From positions 1-64,000 of the forward strand of contig NZ_JBLWFS010000001.1 in NCBI RefSeq assembly GCF_048323755.1: 64,000 bases of DNA, written 5' to 3'. The notes beneath the pieces were generated by a model. That model did no database searches and was not told the DNA's origin. It saw only the letters and a list, made by a program, of their open reading frames with translations. This stretch comes from Alkalihalobacterium sp048323755 (GTDB lineage: Bacteria > Bacillota > Bacilli > Bacillales > Bacillaceae_F). Of this stretch, positions 54,513 to 63,275 are shown piece after piece (position 1 is the stretch's first letter; every line of letters begins with the position of its first letter). The position numbers and the translations under genes are program-made.

Positions 54513-55463
54513 ATGAATAATTTGCTAAGACAAAGTTGGTTAACAATGTCAGATGGTCATGAGGTTTTTTTAAATCAATGGTATGACGAAAATGTAAAGC
54601 CGAGAGCTGTTTTGCAGCTTGCACATGGTATGGCAGAACATTCATTGCGTTATGATGAGTTTGCAAGCTTTTTATTATCAAAGGGGATATTTATGGTTGC
54701 AAACGACCATCGCGGTCATGGAAAAACAGGAGAAAACAATGGAATTCTCGGTTTTTTTGCAGATGATAATGGTTTTGAAAGAGTTGTAGACGATATAAAA
54801 GAGATTAATGAAAATATCCATAGTCAGTACCCGGAAACTCCGGTGTTCATCATGGGTCATAGTATGGGATCTTTTCTAGTACGCCGTTTTATTCAACGGT
54901 TTCAAGATGTTGTTGAGGGGGTTATTTTATCTGGTACAGGCGGAAATCCTGGCATTTCAGGAAAAGTAGGAAAATTAGTTGCTAAATCTCAAATGCGAAA
55001 GATAGGTAATCGAACAGAAAGTCCATTACTTAACGAATTATTTTTTGGGAAATTTAATAAAAGTTTTAAGGAAGCAAAAACGGATTATGATTGGTTAACA
55101 AGAAATCCGCAAGAAATTCACAAGTATATTGAAGATCGGCATTGTGGTTTTATCGCTACGGCAGGGTTTTACTATGATTTATTATCTGGGCTTCAAACCA
55201 TTCACTACCATCAAGAAGTAAAAAAAATAAACAAAGAGTTACCGATTTTTATTTTTAGTGGTGATCACGATCCTGTAGGTAACCATAAAAAAGGTGTGTT
55301 AAAAGTAATTCAACAATATCAAAAGGCAGGAATGAAAAATATTAATTATACGTTTTACAAAGAAGGACGTCATGAAATGTTGAATGAATTAAATAAGGAT
55401 GAAGTTATGGAAGACATTTATAAGTGGATTGAGAAACAATTGGAAAACGTTTTGAAGTGTTAA
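54513..55463 (+). CDS. Alpha/beta hydrolase, lysophospholipase-like
   Basis: The product has about 316 residues from ATG 54513. A TTG three codons later has the better spacing to the AGAGGGG ribosome site and may be the true start. It has the serine hydrolase fold: oxyanion region LAHGMAEHSLRYDEFA near 35, nucleophile in MGHSMGSFLVRR near 115, acid in FSGDHDPVG near 250 and His in EGRHEMLNE near 286. It resembles PldB-type lysophospholipases and monoacylglycerol lipases. The real substrate is not known. It stands alone and converges on the next gene. Confidence 0.88.
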   Translation: MNNLLRQSWLTMSDGHEVFLNQWYDENVKPRAVLQLAHGMAEHSLRYDEFASFLLSKGIFMVANDHRGHGKTGENNGILGFFADDNGFERVVDDIKEINENIHSQYPETPVFIMGHSMGSFLVRRFIQRFQDVVEGVILSGTGGNPGISGKVGKLVAKSQMRKIGNRTESPLLNELFFGKFNKSFKEAKTDYDWLTRNPQEIHKYIEDRHCGFIATAGFYYDLLSGLQTIHYHQEVKKINKELPIFIFSGDHDPVGNHKKGVLKVIQQYQKAGMKNINYTFYKEGRHEMLNELNKDEVMEDIYKWIEKQLENVLKC

Positions 55464-55520
55464 GACTTGGTACCCTAAACTTGTAGGGAGAAGTTGACCA
55501 TTACTGTGACGACATTAATA

Positions 55521-55560
55521 AAACCAGGAAATCATCTGCGATTCCCTGGTTTCTTGTTTT
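55521..55560. terminator. Bidirectional terminator between the hydrolase and L,D-transpeptidase genes
   Basis: AAACCAGGAAATC and GATTCCCTGGTTT pair with one mismatch around a short loop, followed by CTTGTTTT. The two flanking genes converge on it. Confidence 0.75.
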
Positions 55561-56989
55561 AATAGATAACAACCGGATCATAGACCCTTAGATTATCATA
55601 CACTTTTTTCATGACACTAGGCGGTACGTTGACACAACCGTTAGATCCAGCATTATGGTAGGCATTGCCTGACCAGTTACTTCGCCAATCTGCGTCGTGG
55701 AAGCCTTGTCCACTGTTTGTAAAAGGTGCCCAGTAGTCTACGTCAATTGCGTAATCATCACTAGTGAGTGTGTAGGGTGTCCGTTTAAAGAGGATGTACC
55801 ACACTCCTGGTAAGGTGTCTTGTTTTTTACTTCGGTCTCCAGTTACCACATGAGTCGTTAAGACTAGTTCGCCTTCTCTATAAATCCACATGCGTTGTTG
55901 TGCGATAGACACTTCAGCATACGTATGACCGATACCGTTGTTTGCCGTTACGCCATAGCCAAAGCCTTCACCGCTCCAGCCATTTCCGTAAATATTAGAA
56001 GCAGAAATGGAAGTTTTTCCTGTTTCGAAAGCTTCTAGTATTAATTTAGACTCTTTTTCAACATCAAGTGCCCAGCCATAACCTTGTCCTTTCACGGATA
56101 TGACCGAACCTGAATGGGTCTTAAAGGTAAAATCTTTTCCTAATGTTGATTGAGTTTCATTAATTTTAGCTATTTGCTTAGGAATTGTATGTTCGTTGAT
56201 CACAATATCCATATCCTCTGATACAGAAGCACTTGTAATAAGATCGCTTGCTTTTAGGGAATGGACTTGATCTTCTACTTCATACTCAACGGTATGTTGA
56301 AGAAAATCTTGCAGTTTTTCTACTTGTTTTTGTACAATCTCACTGTCTTCCTTGATGGGTTCTAGGTAGATAGGCTCGAGATAAATTTCACTCGTATAAT
56401 CTTGTTTGTCGAATTCATCTAGTAGGCTATTAATATCATATTGCTCACCATTGATGCTTTCAGAAATGATAATTTCGCCTTCTTCTAAAATCGCTTGGGC
56501 ATTTATAGGAGCTGTCAATTCGTCATTCATAGTGATGAGTGTTTGCTCGAGTTCGGTTCTCAGAACTTCACTGCGATATTCGTCTGTTTGACTAGGCAGT
56601 AAAAAATATGTTTTAGCTTCTGAAGAAGGGAAAAAGGTCGCCTGACTTCTTAAAATTTCTCTGATCTCGGGCAAGTCTCTTTCTGTAAATGCCATCTCAG
56701 TTTCTGTTCCTTCTAAAATGAGTTGTTCCCCAATATAGATTTGATTTTTAAGTACAGATGATTGTAACTTTTCTAGAGCTTGATCAGTAGTCAGCCCACT
56801 AACTTCTATGCTGTTAATTGTAATGTTTGAATTAAAGTGTGTATTTTGATAGTAGATCATTACCGTCAAGAGAACTGCCACAATAAAGATAATAATGGAT
56901 AGGATGTACTTCCAGTTTTTATACCATTTATTGGGTTTTTTCTGTGGAAAATTATTGTTTTCAACTGATTGTTCTACGGCATAACTCAT
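55559..56989 (-). CDS. L,D-transpeptidase with PG-binding domain
   Basis: The 476-residue protein has one membrane helix near 30-48 (YILSIIIFIVAVLLTVMIYY) and two VanW-like PG_binding_4 repeats in the middle. A C-terminal YkuD catalytic domain ends the protein. The active site is HNAGSNGCVNVPP near 447, with the catalytic cysteine. Such enzymes form 3-3 cross-links or attach proteins to peptidoglycan outside the cell. The ATG has a GGGGGG ribosome site. It is likely monocistronic. Confidence 0.92.
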   Translation of the reverse strand: MSYAVEQSVENNNFPQKKPNKWYKNWKYILSIIIFIVAVLLTVMIYYQNTHFNSNITINSIEVSGLTTDQALEKLQSSVLKNQIYIGEQLILEGTETEMAFTERDLPEIREILRSQATFFPSSEAKTYFLLPSQTDEYRSEVLRTELEQTLITMNDELTAPINAQAILEEGEIIISESINGEQYDINSLLDEFDKQDYTSEIYLEPIYLEPIKEDSEIVQKQVEKLQDFLQHTVEYEVEDQVHSLKASDLITSASVSEDMDIVINEHTIPKQIAKINETQSTLGKDFTFKTHSGSVISVKGQGYGWALDVEKESKLILEAFETGKTSISASNIYGNGWSGEGFGYGVTANNGIGHTYAEVSIAQQRMWIYREGELVLTTHVVTGDRSKKQDTLPGVWYILFKRTPYTLTSDDYAIDVDYWAPFTNSGQGFHDADWRSNWSGNAYHNAGSNGCVNVPPSVMKKVYDNLRVYDPVVIY

Positions 56990-57465
56990 TTATATTCCCC
57001 CCAAACCTTCGACTTTATTAGACTCCAAACTTGGGTATCTAAGTTTATTATAATCTTTTATTACCATTTTACTAGATAGGAAATTTATATTTTGTCGCTT
57101 TTTGTAAGTTGGGGAAGTTTATTATAAATTTTTGGTGAACATAAGGGAGGATGTAGGATACTGGAGAAATACTTGGTGGGGCTGTTGCAACTATTTCTTT
57201 TCTAGAGAATGAGAGTACGAATGAACAGCCTGAAACAACCAGTAATTTAAAATTAAAAACGAAGTTGCTCGAGAAAATGAGTTATATATGCTTAGAAGTA
57301 CATAAAGTTCCTAGCTATTCTTTTCTTTAAAACCTTAAATTATTATTGGCACTTGAATAGTACATACTAAACGTTGAGGTAATAAGAGAGACATGATCAA
57401 CACAAATGAGGTGATACGGATCGGATCAGGAACGTCTCAATTCAATTAGCAGTTATTTAAGCAAA
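56990..57465. other. Intergenic region with traces of a lost small frame
   Basis: At 57150 a strong GGGAGG is directly followed by ATG TAG. In the same frame the DNA then reads DTGEILGGAVATISFLENES for about 55 codons without another start. It could be a gene whose start was lost. The right end (57410-57465) encodes residues that look like the missing N-terminus of the next gene. No other element is seen. Confidence 0.4.
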
Positions 57466-58104
57466 TTGATCAGAAAGAATTTCGGGAGAGGACCACAATC
57501 GTGTCAATCTACAGTATGTAAGAAGATCTTTACTACATATATCAGAGGCTTTATTTCTCCGATGGAAGAAGTATTACTGGAACAAGGTCACCAAGAACAG
57601 GTTGAAAAGGCGAGAGCCGTATTAATTAATCATGTGGTAGACCAATTAAAAGGAGTTGTAGAAGTATCACTAAATTGCGAGATTGTAGAGTGGTACCATG
57701 ATTGGAATCTTCCTAATAACTCCGGCCTCATTATTTTATTATTAGACAGAGAATTGACTAGCGAAGTTCGTCCATCTGAACAAGTGGATATGGAAAAGTT
57801 AGAAGAAGAAGTTGCTAGAATTAGTTTAATGGCTCAAAAAGTACCTGACCAAATTCACATATATCCTGTTTCAGCTAACATTTATATTGTTGAGCGAAAA
57901 CGAATATTAATCACCATTGAGAAAGCACTTCTAGCCAAAGGTTTTGAGGAAGAACTCATAATGACGAAAGATAAATTAGAAAAAAAGTATTTTCACAATT
58001 ATGGGAAGTTCGATAAAATTTTTAATAGGGAAGTAAAAGAAATATTTATTGATTGGTGTTTTAAAGAGGATAAATCCTTAATGGGGTTTGTCTTGAAGGG
58101 ATGA
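57466..58104 (+). CDS. MpsC/DUF2294 family protein, start uncertain
   Basis: The 212-residue frame from TTG 57466 matches the DUF2294 family, called MpsC in the Na-translocating MpsABC system of staphylococci. Typical parts are KNFGRGPQSCQST and YIRGFISPMEEVLLEQG near 30 and EWYHDWNLPNNSGLI near 82. Family similarity continues upstream of the TTG: the same frame reads ERLNSISSYLSKL, but no ATG, GTG or TTG occurs before a stop at about 57411. A GAGGTGA ribosome site lies there with TCG where a TTG would fit. The gene may have lost its start. No mpsA or mpsB lies in this window. Confidence 0.75.
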   Translation: MIRKNFGRGPQSCQSTVCKKIFTTYIRGFISPMEEVLLEQGHQEQVEKARAVLINHVVDQLKGVVEVSLNCEIVEWYHDWNLPNNSGLIILLLDRELTSEVRPSEQVDMEKLEEEVARISLMAQKVPDQIHIYPVSANIYIVERKRILITIEKALLAKGFEEELIMTKDKLEKKYFHNYGKFDKIFNREVKEIFIDWCFKEDKSLMGFVLKG

Positions 58105-58220
58105 AGGTTAGTGTGGTTTTTACATAAATCGCATAGTTATGAGGCAATTAAGCGTAGGAAAAGACATTGATCCATAGAACCGATATAATGAAAATAAAAC
58201 AAATTAGGAGCTTGGAGACG

Positions 58221-60053
58221 ATGTATCAAAATTTAGAAGAATGTATCCTCGATCTAGAGAAACACGGTCATTTAGTTCGAATTCATGAAGAAGTAGATCC
58301 TGATCTTGAAATGGCTGCTATTCATTTAAAGGTATATGAAGCTGGAGGACCAGCCGTATTATTTGAAAATGTAAAAGGATCAAAGTTTCGAGCGGTCTCG
58401 AATTTATTTGGCACGGTTGAGAGAAGTAAATTTATCTTTCGAAAAACGTGGGATTTAGCACAAAATGTTGTTGCTGTTAGAAATGATCCTGTAAAAGCTT
58501 TAAAAAACCCATTCAATCATGTTCGTACCGGTGTTGCTGCTTCAAAGGCCTTGCCGATGAAAAAGTCTTCTTTGCCAGCTAGCTTTGAAGAAATCAATAT
58601 TTCGGACCTACCACTCATTAAGCACTGGCCAGATGATGGTGGAGCTTTTATCACGTTACCGCAAGTATATAGTGAAGACCCACTGAAACCGGGCATTATG
58701 AATTCGAATCTTGGAATGTATCGCGTTCAACTGAGCGGAAATGAGTATGAACTAAATAAAGAAATAGGGATGCATTACCAAATTCACCGAGGAATTGGTG
58801 TTCATCAAGATAGGGCAACTCGAAAAGGGGAGCCACTAAAAGTAAGTATCTTTGTCGGTGGACCGCCTGCCCATACACTATCTGCGGTTATGCCTTTGCC
58901 AGAGGGGTTAAGTGAATTGACCTTTGCTGGGCTTCTATCTGGACGCCGTTTTCGTTATAGTTACGTCGATGGCTATTGTATTAGTCACGATGCCGATTTT
59001 GTCATTACTGGAGAAATTCATCCTGAGGAAACGAAGCCTGAAGGACCATTCGGTGATCATTTAGGTTATTACAGCCTTACACATGAATTTCCGGTCATGA
59101 AAATTCATAAAGTATTTGCTCGAAAAGATGCAGTTTGGCCATTTACGGTTGTCGGTCGTCCTCCTCAGGAAGATACGTCTTTTGGAGCTCTTATTCATGA
59201 GTTAACCGGGGATGCGATTCCCCAAGAGATCCCTGGTGTAAAAGAAGTTCACGCAGTTGATGCGGCCGGTGTTCACCCGTTACTTTTTGCGATTGGCAGT
59301 GAGCGCTATACGCCTTATCAGAAAGTTAAACAACCAACTGAACTTCTAACGATAGCTAATCATATCCTAGGAACAGGCCAGCTTAGCTTAGCGAAGTACT
59401 TATTTATTACTGCTGAACAAGATCAAGCACTTGATACACATAAAGAAGTTGAATTTCTATCATATATACTAGAACGCCTCGATCTTCGTCGAGATATCCA
59501 TTTTCAAACGAATACGACGATTGATACGTTAGATTATTCAGGGACAGGGTTAAATACCGGAAGTAAAGTGGTAATAGCGGCTTTCGGTGATAAAAAGAGA
59601 GAGTTATGTAAGGAAGTACCTGAGCAGTTGAAAAAGCTGAGTGGCTTTAGTGAATCTCGCTTTGTCATGCCAGGAGTTGTCGCGCTAGAAGGATCTACTT
59701 TTACAACGTATGAAAACGCGCAAGAAGAGCTACAAAGTTTAAGTGAAGCGATTCAGACGAACGGTGGAGTGCCAACTTGTCCAATGATTATTTTATGCGA
59801 TGACAGTGAGTTTCTAAGCGAGTCTATTAATAATTTTATGTGGGTAACGTTTACCCGAAGTAATCCTTCGCATGATATTTACGGCGTAAATGGTTCTTAC
59901 GAATTTAAGCATTGGGGCTGCGACAATATGATTATTGATGTCCGGATAAAGCCACACCATGCACCACCGCTCATTCCTGATCCAACCGTTGAGAAGAATA
60001 TCGAGCGATTGTTTGGAAAAGGAGCTAGTTTGGAACAAGTAAACATCGATTAA
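58221..60053 (+). CDS. UbiD family decarboxylase
   Basis: The 610-residue protein starts at ATG 58221 (MYQNLEECILDLEKHGHL), with AGGAG and GGAG upstream. An ATG at 58167 region is less likely. UbiD enzymes use prenylated FMN to remove or add CO2 on aromatic or unsaturated acids. The conserved cofactor and catalytic segment is PEGPFGDHLGYY near 272, with ITGEIHPEE before it. The prenyltransferase UbiX, needed to make the cofactor, is not in this window. The substrate is not known. It is followed by a DUF2071 gene 25 bases later, probably in one operon. Confidence 0.9.
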   Translation: MYQNLEECILDLEKHGHLVRIHEEVDPDLEMAAIHLKVYEAGGPAVLFENVKGSKFRAVSNLFGTVERSKFIFRKTWDLAQNVVAVRNDPVKALKNPFNHVRTGVAASKALPMKKSSLPASFEEINISDLPLIKHWPDDGGAFITLPQVYSEDPLKPGIMNSNLGMYRVQLSGNEYELNKEIGMHYQIHRGIGVHQDRATRKGEPLKVSIFVGGPPAHTLSAVMPLPEGLSELTFAGLLSGRRFRYSYVDGYCISHDADFVITGEIHPEETKPEGPFGDHLGYYSLTHEFPVMKIHKVFARKDAVWPFTVVGRPPQEDTSFGALIHELTGDAIPQEIPGVKEVHAVDAAGVHPLLFAIGSERYTPYQKVKQPTELLTIANHILGTGQLSLAKYLFITAEQDQALDTHKEVEFLSYILERLDLRRDIHFQTNTTIDTLDYSGTGLNTGSKVVIAAFGDKKRELCKEVPEQLKKLSGFSESRFVMPGVVALEGSTFTTYENAQEELQSLSEAIQTNGGVPTCPMIILCDDSEFLSESINNFMWVTFTRSNPSHDIYGVNGSYEFKHWGCDNMIIDVRIKPHHAPPLIPDPTVEKNIERLFGKGASLEQVNID

Positions 60054-60078
60054 GACGCAAAAGTAAGGAGGTAGTAAA

Positions 60079-60819
60079 TTGGACGGGCTCAAGCGTCAAA
60101 GCTTTTCACGAACCAATGGAAGTTGGTTGATGGCACAGACATGGAGTTCTCTTTTGTTTGCTCATTATAAAGTTCCGAAATCGTTGCTCCGTCCTCTTAT
60201 TCCTAGATGTTTTGAAGTGGATACATTTGAAAATGAGGCTTGGATTAGCGTTGTTCCATTTATTATGAGTGGTATTCGAGCTCGTGGATTAGCTGAATTA
60301 CCGTTTACCCCTTCTTTTGCAGAATTGAATGTAAGAACGTATGTAACCTTTGACGGTAGGCCAGGCGTATATTTCTTTAGCCTAGATGCGAATAGCAAGT
60401 TAGCTGTCGTATTAGCAAATGTAACGTATAACCTTCCATATAGGCATGCAAATATGAAATGTTGTATTCAAGGAAATACGATTGATTTTTATAGTGAGAG
60501 AACCGATTCACGCGTAAATAAAGGAATATTTTCGGCCCACTATCAACCGGTAGGAGACATTTATTATTCTTCTCCTGGCACTTTAGAAGAGTGGCTGACA
60601 GAACGGTATGCACTTTTTGTAACCCGAAACAAGGGTATATACCAAGGAAAAATTCATCACGATCCTTGGCCATTACAATCAGCAAACGCAGACATTTATG
60701 TAAATACGGTTTCAGAAAGTGTAGGAATTCCTATAAAAGACCCACCTAATTTACTTCAGTATGCTAAAAAGCTGGAAGTCGCCGTATGGCCGCCGAAAAA
60801 GGTTGGACTTCTTGGATAA
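60079..60819 (+). CDS. DUF2071 family protein (YqjF-like)
   Basis: The 246-residue protein starts at TTG 60079, with a near-perfect AAGGAGGTAG ribosome site. It has the DUF2071 signature WSSLLFAHYKVPKSLLRPLI near 20 and EAWISVVPFIMSGIRARG near 50. The fold is related to acetoacetate decarboxylase-like proteins, but no catalytic lysine is obvious. It follows the UbiD gene closely, which hints at a shared pathway. Confidence 0.88.
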   Translation: MDGLKRQSFSRTNGSWLMAQTWSSLLFAHYKVPKSLLRPLIPRCFEVDTFENEAWISVVPFIMSGIRARGLAELPFTPSFAELNVRTYVTFDGRPGVYFFSLDANSKLAVVLANVTYNLPYRHANMKCCIQGNTIDFYSERTDSRVNKGIFSAHYQPVGDIYYSSPGTLEEWLTERYALFVTRNKGIYQGKIHHDPWPLQSANADIYVNTVSESVGIPIKDPPNLLQYAKKLEVAVWPPKKVGLLG

Positions 60820-60838
60820 TGTAAATATGGAATTAGAC

Positions 60839-60876
60839 GAAAACAACCATACTCGATAAGGAGTATGGTTGTTTTC
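60839..60876. terminator. Bidirectional terminator between DUF2071 and sinR-like genes
   Basis: GAAAACAACCATACTC and GAGTATGGTTGTTTTC are perfect 16-base arms around GATAAG, followed by TTTATATTTT. The flanking genes converge. Confidence 0.88.
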
Positions 60877-60905
60877 TTTATATTTTAATTAGTGTTTGTC
60901 AGTGA

Positions 60906-61307
60906 TTAGATAATACGAAACTCACCTTCTGCATGTGTTGATTTCCCGCAGAACGTTTTTAACTGATATAAGATAGGAAGCTTCGTGTCTTCGGTATCAG
61001 AACTTTGAGTTTTTGTCGATTCAAGAAATTTAATATATTCCTCGGTTGTTAACCCGGATTCAAGCGCTTCGTTTACAACATCATTCCAAATCGGGTCAAA
61101 GGTTTCTTGAGAGCACTCCATGAGCAAATCATCTACTGGAATACCTAGTATTGGAGAAATCTTTTCAAAATATTGTAAGGATGGGTTAAGGTAGATCTTT
61201 TCTTCAATAGAAAGAAGATATGATTTTTCAATACCCGAACGCTCCGCAATGTCAGAAAGTGTTAAACCTTTTCTAATGCGATATTTTTTAACCGTTTCGC
61301 CAATCAT
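60906..61307 (-). CDS. SinR-like transcriptional regulator
   Basis: The 133-residue protein has an XRE helix-turn-helix at the N-terminus (LTLSDIAERSGIEKSYLLSI near 14). A second segment (FDPIWNDVVNEALESGLTTE near 70-100) resembles the SinR/SinI multimerisation domain. SinR represses biofilm matrix genes in Bacillus subtilis. It may thus be a SinR paralogue or a relative such as SlrR. It diverges from the ParM operon, with the motif cluster in between. The ATG has AAGGTGG upstream. Confidence 0.82.
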   Translation of the reverse strand: MIGETVKKYRIRKGLTLSDIAERSGIEKSYLLSIEEKIYLNPSLQYFEKISPILGIPVDDLLMECSQETFDPIWNDVVNEALESGLTTEEYIKFLESTKTQSSDTEDTKLPILYQLKTFCGKSTHAEGEFRII

Positions 61308-61815
61308 ATGTATCCACCTTTTTACTCAGTATTTTTTACACGTTTATTAACTACCTATACGGGGAGCTGTTCCTTTTTAGGGGGGTTAGAAAAATTAATT
61401 TTAATTTAATTCTATCCTTTGACTTAGAAGTGGTTAATAAGAATAGCCTAGTTTATCTATGAGATAACATTAATATTAACAAAATAACCCTTTACTAGTA
61501 ATATTGACACTTTAATAAATATCTATTCCTTCTTACCCATGTCGACAATAAGCGAAAGTATCTAGTATCTATTGAGCGGTTGGTTACGATAGATACTAAT
61601 TATTCTAGTAATCCGTAAATGGGATTCAAGCGATTTGGGATGATTTGTGCAGGTGGGGGAGGGGAGCATAGTAGTATTATAGGTTTACTATTATTAGGAA
61701 AATTGTCTAAAAGAATTTCTTTTTTTAAATATATATGCTACGAGACCGTTTATCTAAAGCTGTAGAAATAAGTAGTCTAGAGTCGAATTATAAGATTTTA
61801 AGCAAAGAAAACGCC
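61308..61815. other. Long AT-rich noncoding stretch before the motif cluster
   Basis: No supported gene is seen. A G-rich patch (AGGGGGG and GGTGGGGGAGGGGAG) at 61376-61384 and 61653-61667 and a TTGACA near 61504 stand out. A 48-codon frame from 61619 has no ribosome site. Confidence 0.5.
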
Positions 61816-61984
61816 TGTTTACAAGAGTGTATACAAGTAAACAAGAAGTACACTTGGTGTACACATTAATGTATACTTGAATACAAAATCGTACACATCG
61901 CTAAATGACAGCATGTTTACATTTTTGTGTGTGTTGTATACAAAATAAGTTCATCTGTTTACAATAATGTATTCATGTATACAG
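61816..61984. repeat. Candidate centromere: 13 copies of a TGTWTACA-like motif
   Basis: Motifs start at 61816, 61828, 61836, 61847, 61858, 61870, 61879, 61890, 61914, 61935, 61956, 61968 and 61976. The commonest forms are TGTTTACAA and TGTATACAA; others vary at one or two bases. Spacing is mostly 8-12 or 21-24 bases, near one or two helical turns. The first and last three have the same spacing (12, then 8). The cluster is 103 bases before the ParM-like gene. Iterated sites there serve as parC and operator in ParMRC systems. Confidence 0.75.
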
Positions 61985-62005
61985 ATGAACGCAACTTATG
62001 AATTA

Positions 62006-62034
62006 TTGACCTTTCTAGCAATTGTTTGATAACC
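62006..62034 (+). promoter_or_regulatory. Candidate promoter of the parM-like operon
   Basis: TTGACC (62006-62011) and a GATAAC-type -10 about 17 bases later (near 62028-62034) lie 22 bases after the motif cluster. Binding of the cluster could control it. Confidence 0.45.
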
Positions 62035-62087
62035 TTAGAACAATGTAAGAATACTAGTTTAAATACTTATCTTGAAAGGGTGATAGG

Positions 62088-63266
62088 ATGAATGTTTCTC
62101 GAATAGCTGCGATTGATGTAGGTAATGATTGTGTAAAGGCGATTTTTGGAAAGTATGAATCTGAGTTGTATATACCAAACGTAATTGCTAGAGACACAGA
62201 GGATCGACCTGTTATTGGAATTGAAGAACTGAATGAAAAGGACCCACTAGACGGAATTCATATTCGTATCCACTCCCCTGCTCTGAACGAAAACAATGTC
62301 ATTTACCGTGTCGGAAATTTAGCAACGAAAAGTGACAACGCAAACGAGCTTGATCCAGGAAGCAGTAAATCCGAAGAAGATCAAACGTTAGTTATGCTGT
62401 TCACTACGTTAGCATTAGATGCAGTTGGGCTCGAGACCGCTAAAGCGGCAAATAACAATAAGAGTGTAATTGATGCCAATTACACACTAGGAACAGGTTT
62501 ACCACTTCGAGAAGTAAAAGAAGGTAAAGATGTAGGCTATCGTTCGCAACTGTTAGGATCAGTTCATCAAGTTGAATTTCTAGTAACACCAAAGTATCAA
62601 GGTTTAAAAGTAAACATCAAATTTGACGAAGTGAAAGTATACCCAGAAGGCTTTGCTGCTTATATTAATTTAGTTATGGATAAAGATTTAAACATTATCA
62701 ATAGAGACTTAATTGATAAGCGCATCCTCATACAGGATATTGGTGGACTGTCAACAGACGTGGCTGTAATTAAAAACAGAAACGTAGACGATGATAAAGC
62801 ACAAGGCTTTAATATTGGTGTTTCTGAGTCATTAGAGGCGATCCGTGAAGAAATTCGTTCGAAGCATGGAGTTGAACTTGATAGTCGCCGTGATGTCGTG
62901 GAAATTATTACGAGAAAGAATGATCGTAACCATATTATGGTCAAAGGAAGTCGGACAAGCGTTCACGATATAACGGATCGTATTCTTTTAGAATTAGCAA
63001 AAAAACAATACCGTCACCTTCGTAATGTTTGGCAAAAGAACTCTCAAACGGAGATCTGTTATTTTGTTGGTGGTGGAGCAATGGTGTTAAAGGAATATAT
63101 TAAAACGCTAAATAACAACCTAGATGGCTACAATATTGAATTTTTTGAAGATGAAAAAGAAAGTATCTGGATGATGGCGAATGCGTATTACAAGCTAGTT
63201 TCAGATTTTGTAAGAAAAAATAGCAAGGAAACGAAAGTGGCACAAAAACAAACCGTAGAAAAATAG
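62088..63266 (+). CDS. Actin-like ParM/StbA family protein
   Basis: The 392-residue protein has the actin-ATPase fold: phosphate-1 AAIDVGNDCVKAIFG near 8, phosphate-2 IQDIGGLSTDVAVIKN near 212 and the adenosine loop CYFVGGGAMVLKEY near 322. Family members such as ParM and Alp7A polymerise into filaments that push plasmid copies apart. No cell-shape MreB features are seen. The ATG follows GAAAGGGTGATAGG. The ParR-like gene starts nine bases after its stop. In a chromosomal setting it could be a captured plasmid system or an integrated plasmid remnant. Confidence 0.88.
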   Translation: MNVSRIAAIDVGNDCVKAIFGKYESELYIPNVIARDTEDRPVIGIEELNEKDPLDGIHIRIHSPALNENNVIYRVGNLATKSDNANELDPGSSKSEEDQTLVMLFTTLALDAVGLETAKAANNNKSVIDANYTLGTGLPLREVKEGKDVGYRSQLLGSVHQVEFLVTPKYQGLKVNIKFDEVKVYPEGFAAYINLVMDKDLNIINRDLIDKRILIQDIGGLSTDVAVIKNRNVDDDKAQGFNIGVSESLEAIREEIRSKHGVELDSRRDVVEIITRKNDRNHIMVKGSRTSVHDITDRILLELAKKQYRHLRNVWQKNSQTEICYFVGGGAMVLKEYIKTLNNNLDGYNIEFFEDEKESIWMMANAYYKLVSDFVRKNSKETKVAQKQTVEK

Positions 63267-63275
63267 GGTGATCCC

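Noticed and set aside
61619..61765. 48-codon frame (MGFKRFGMICAGGGGEHSS...) before the motif array
   Set aside because: No ribosome site, and its composition is like the surrounding AT-rich DNA.
61816..61984. A CRISPR array
   Set aside because: The repeats are 8-9 bases with irregular short spacing and no cas genes are near. The pattern fits protein-binding sites.
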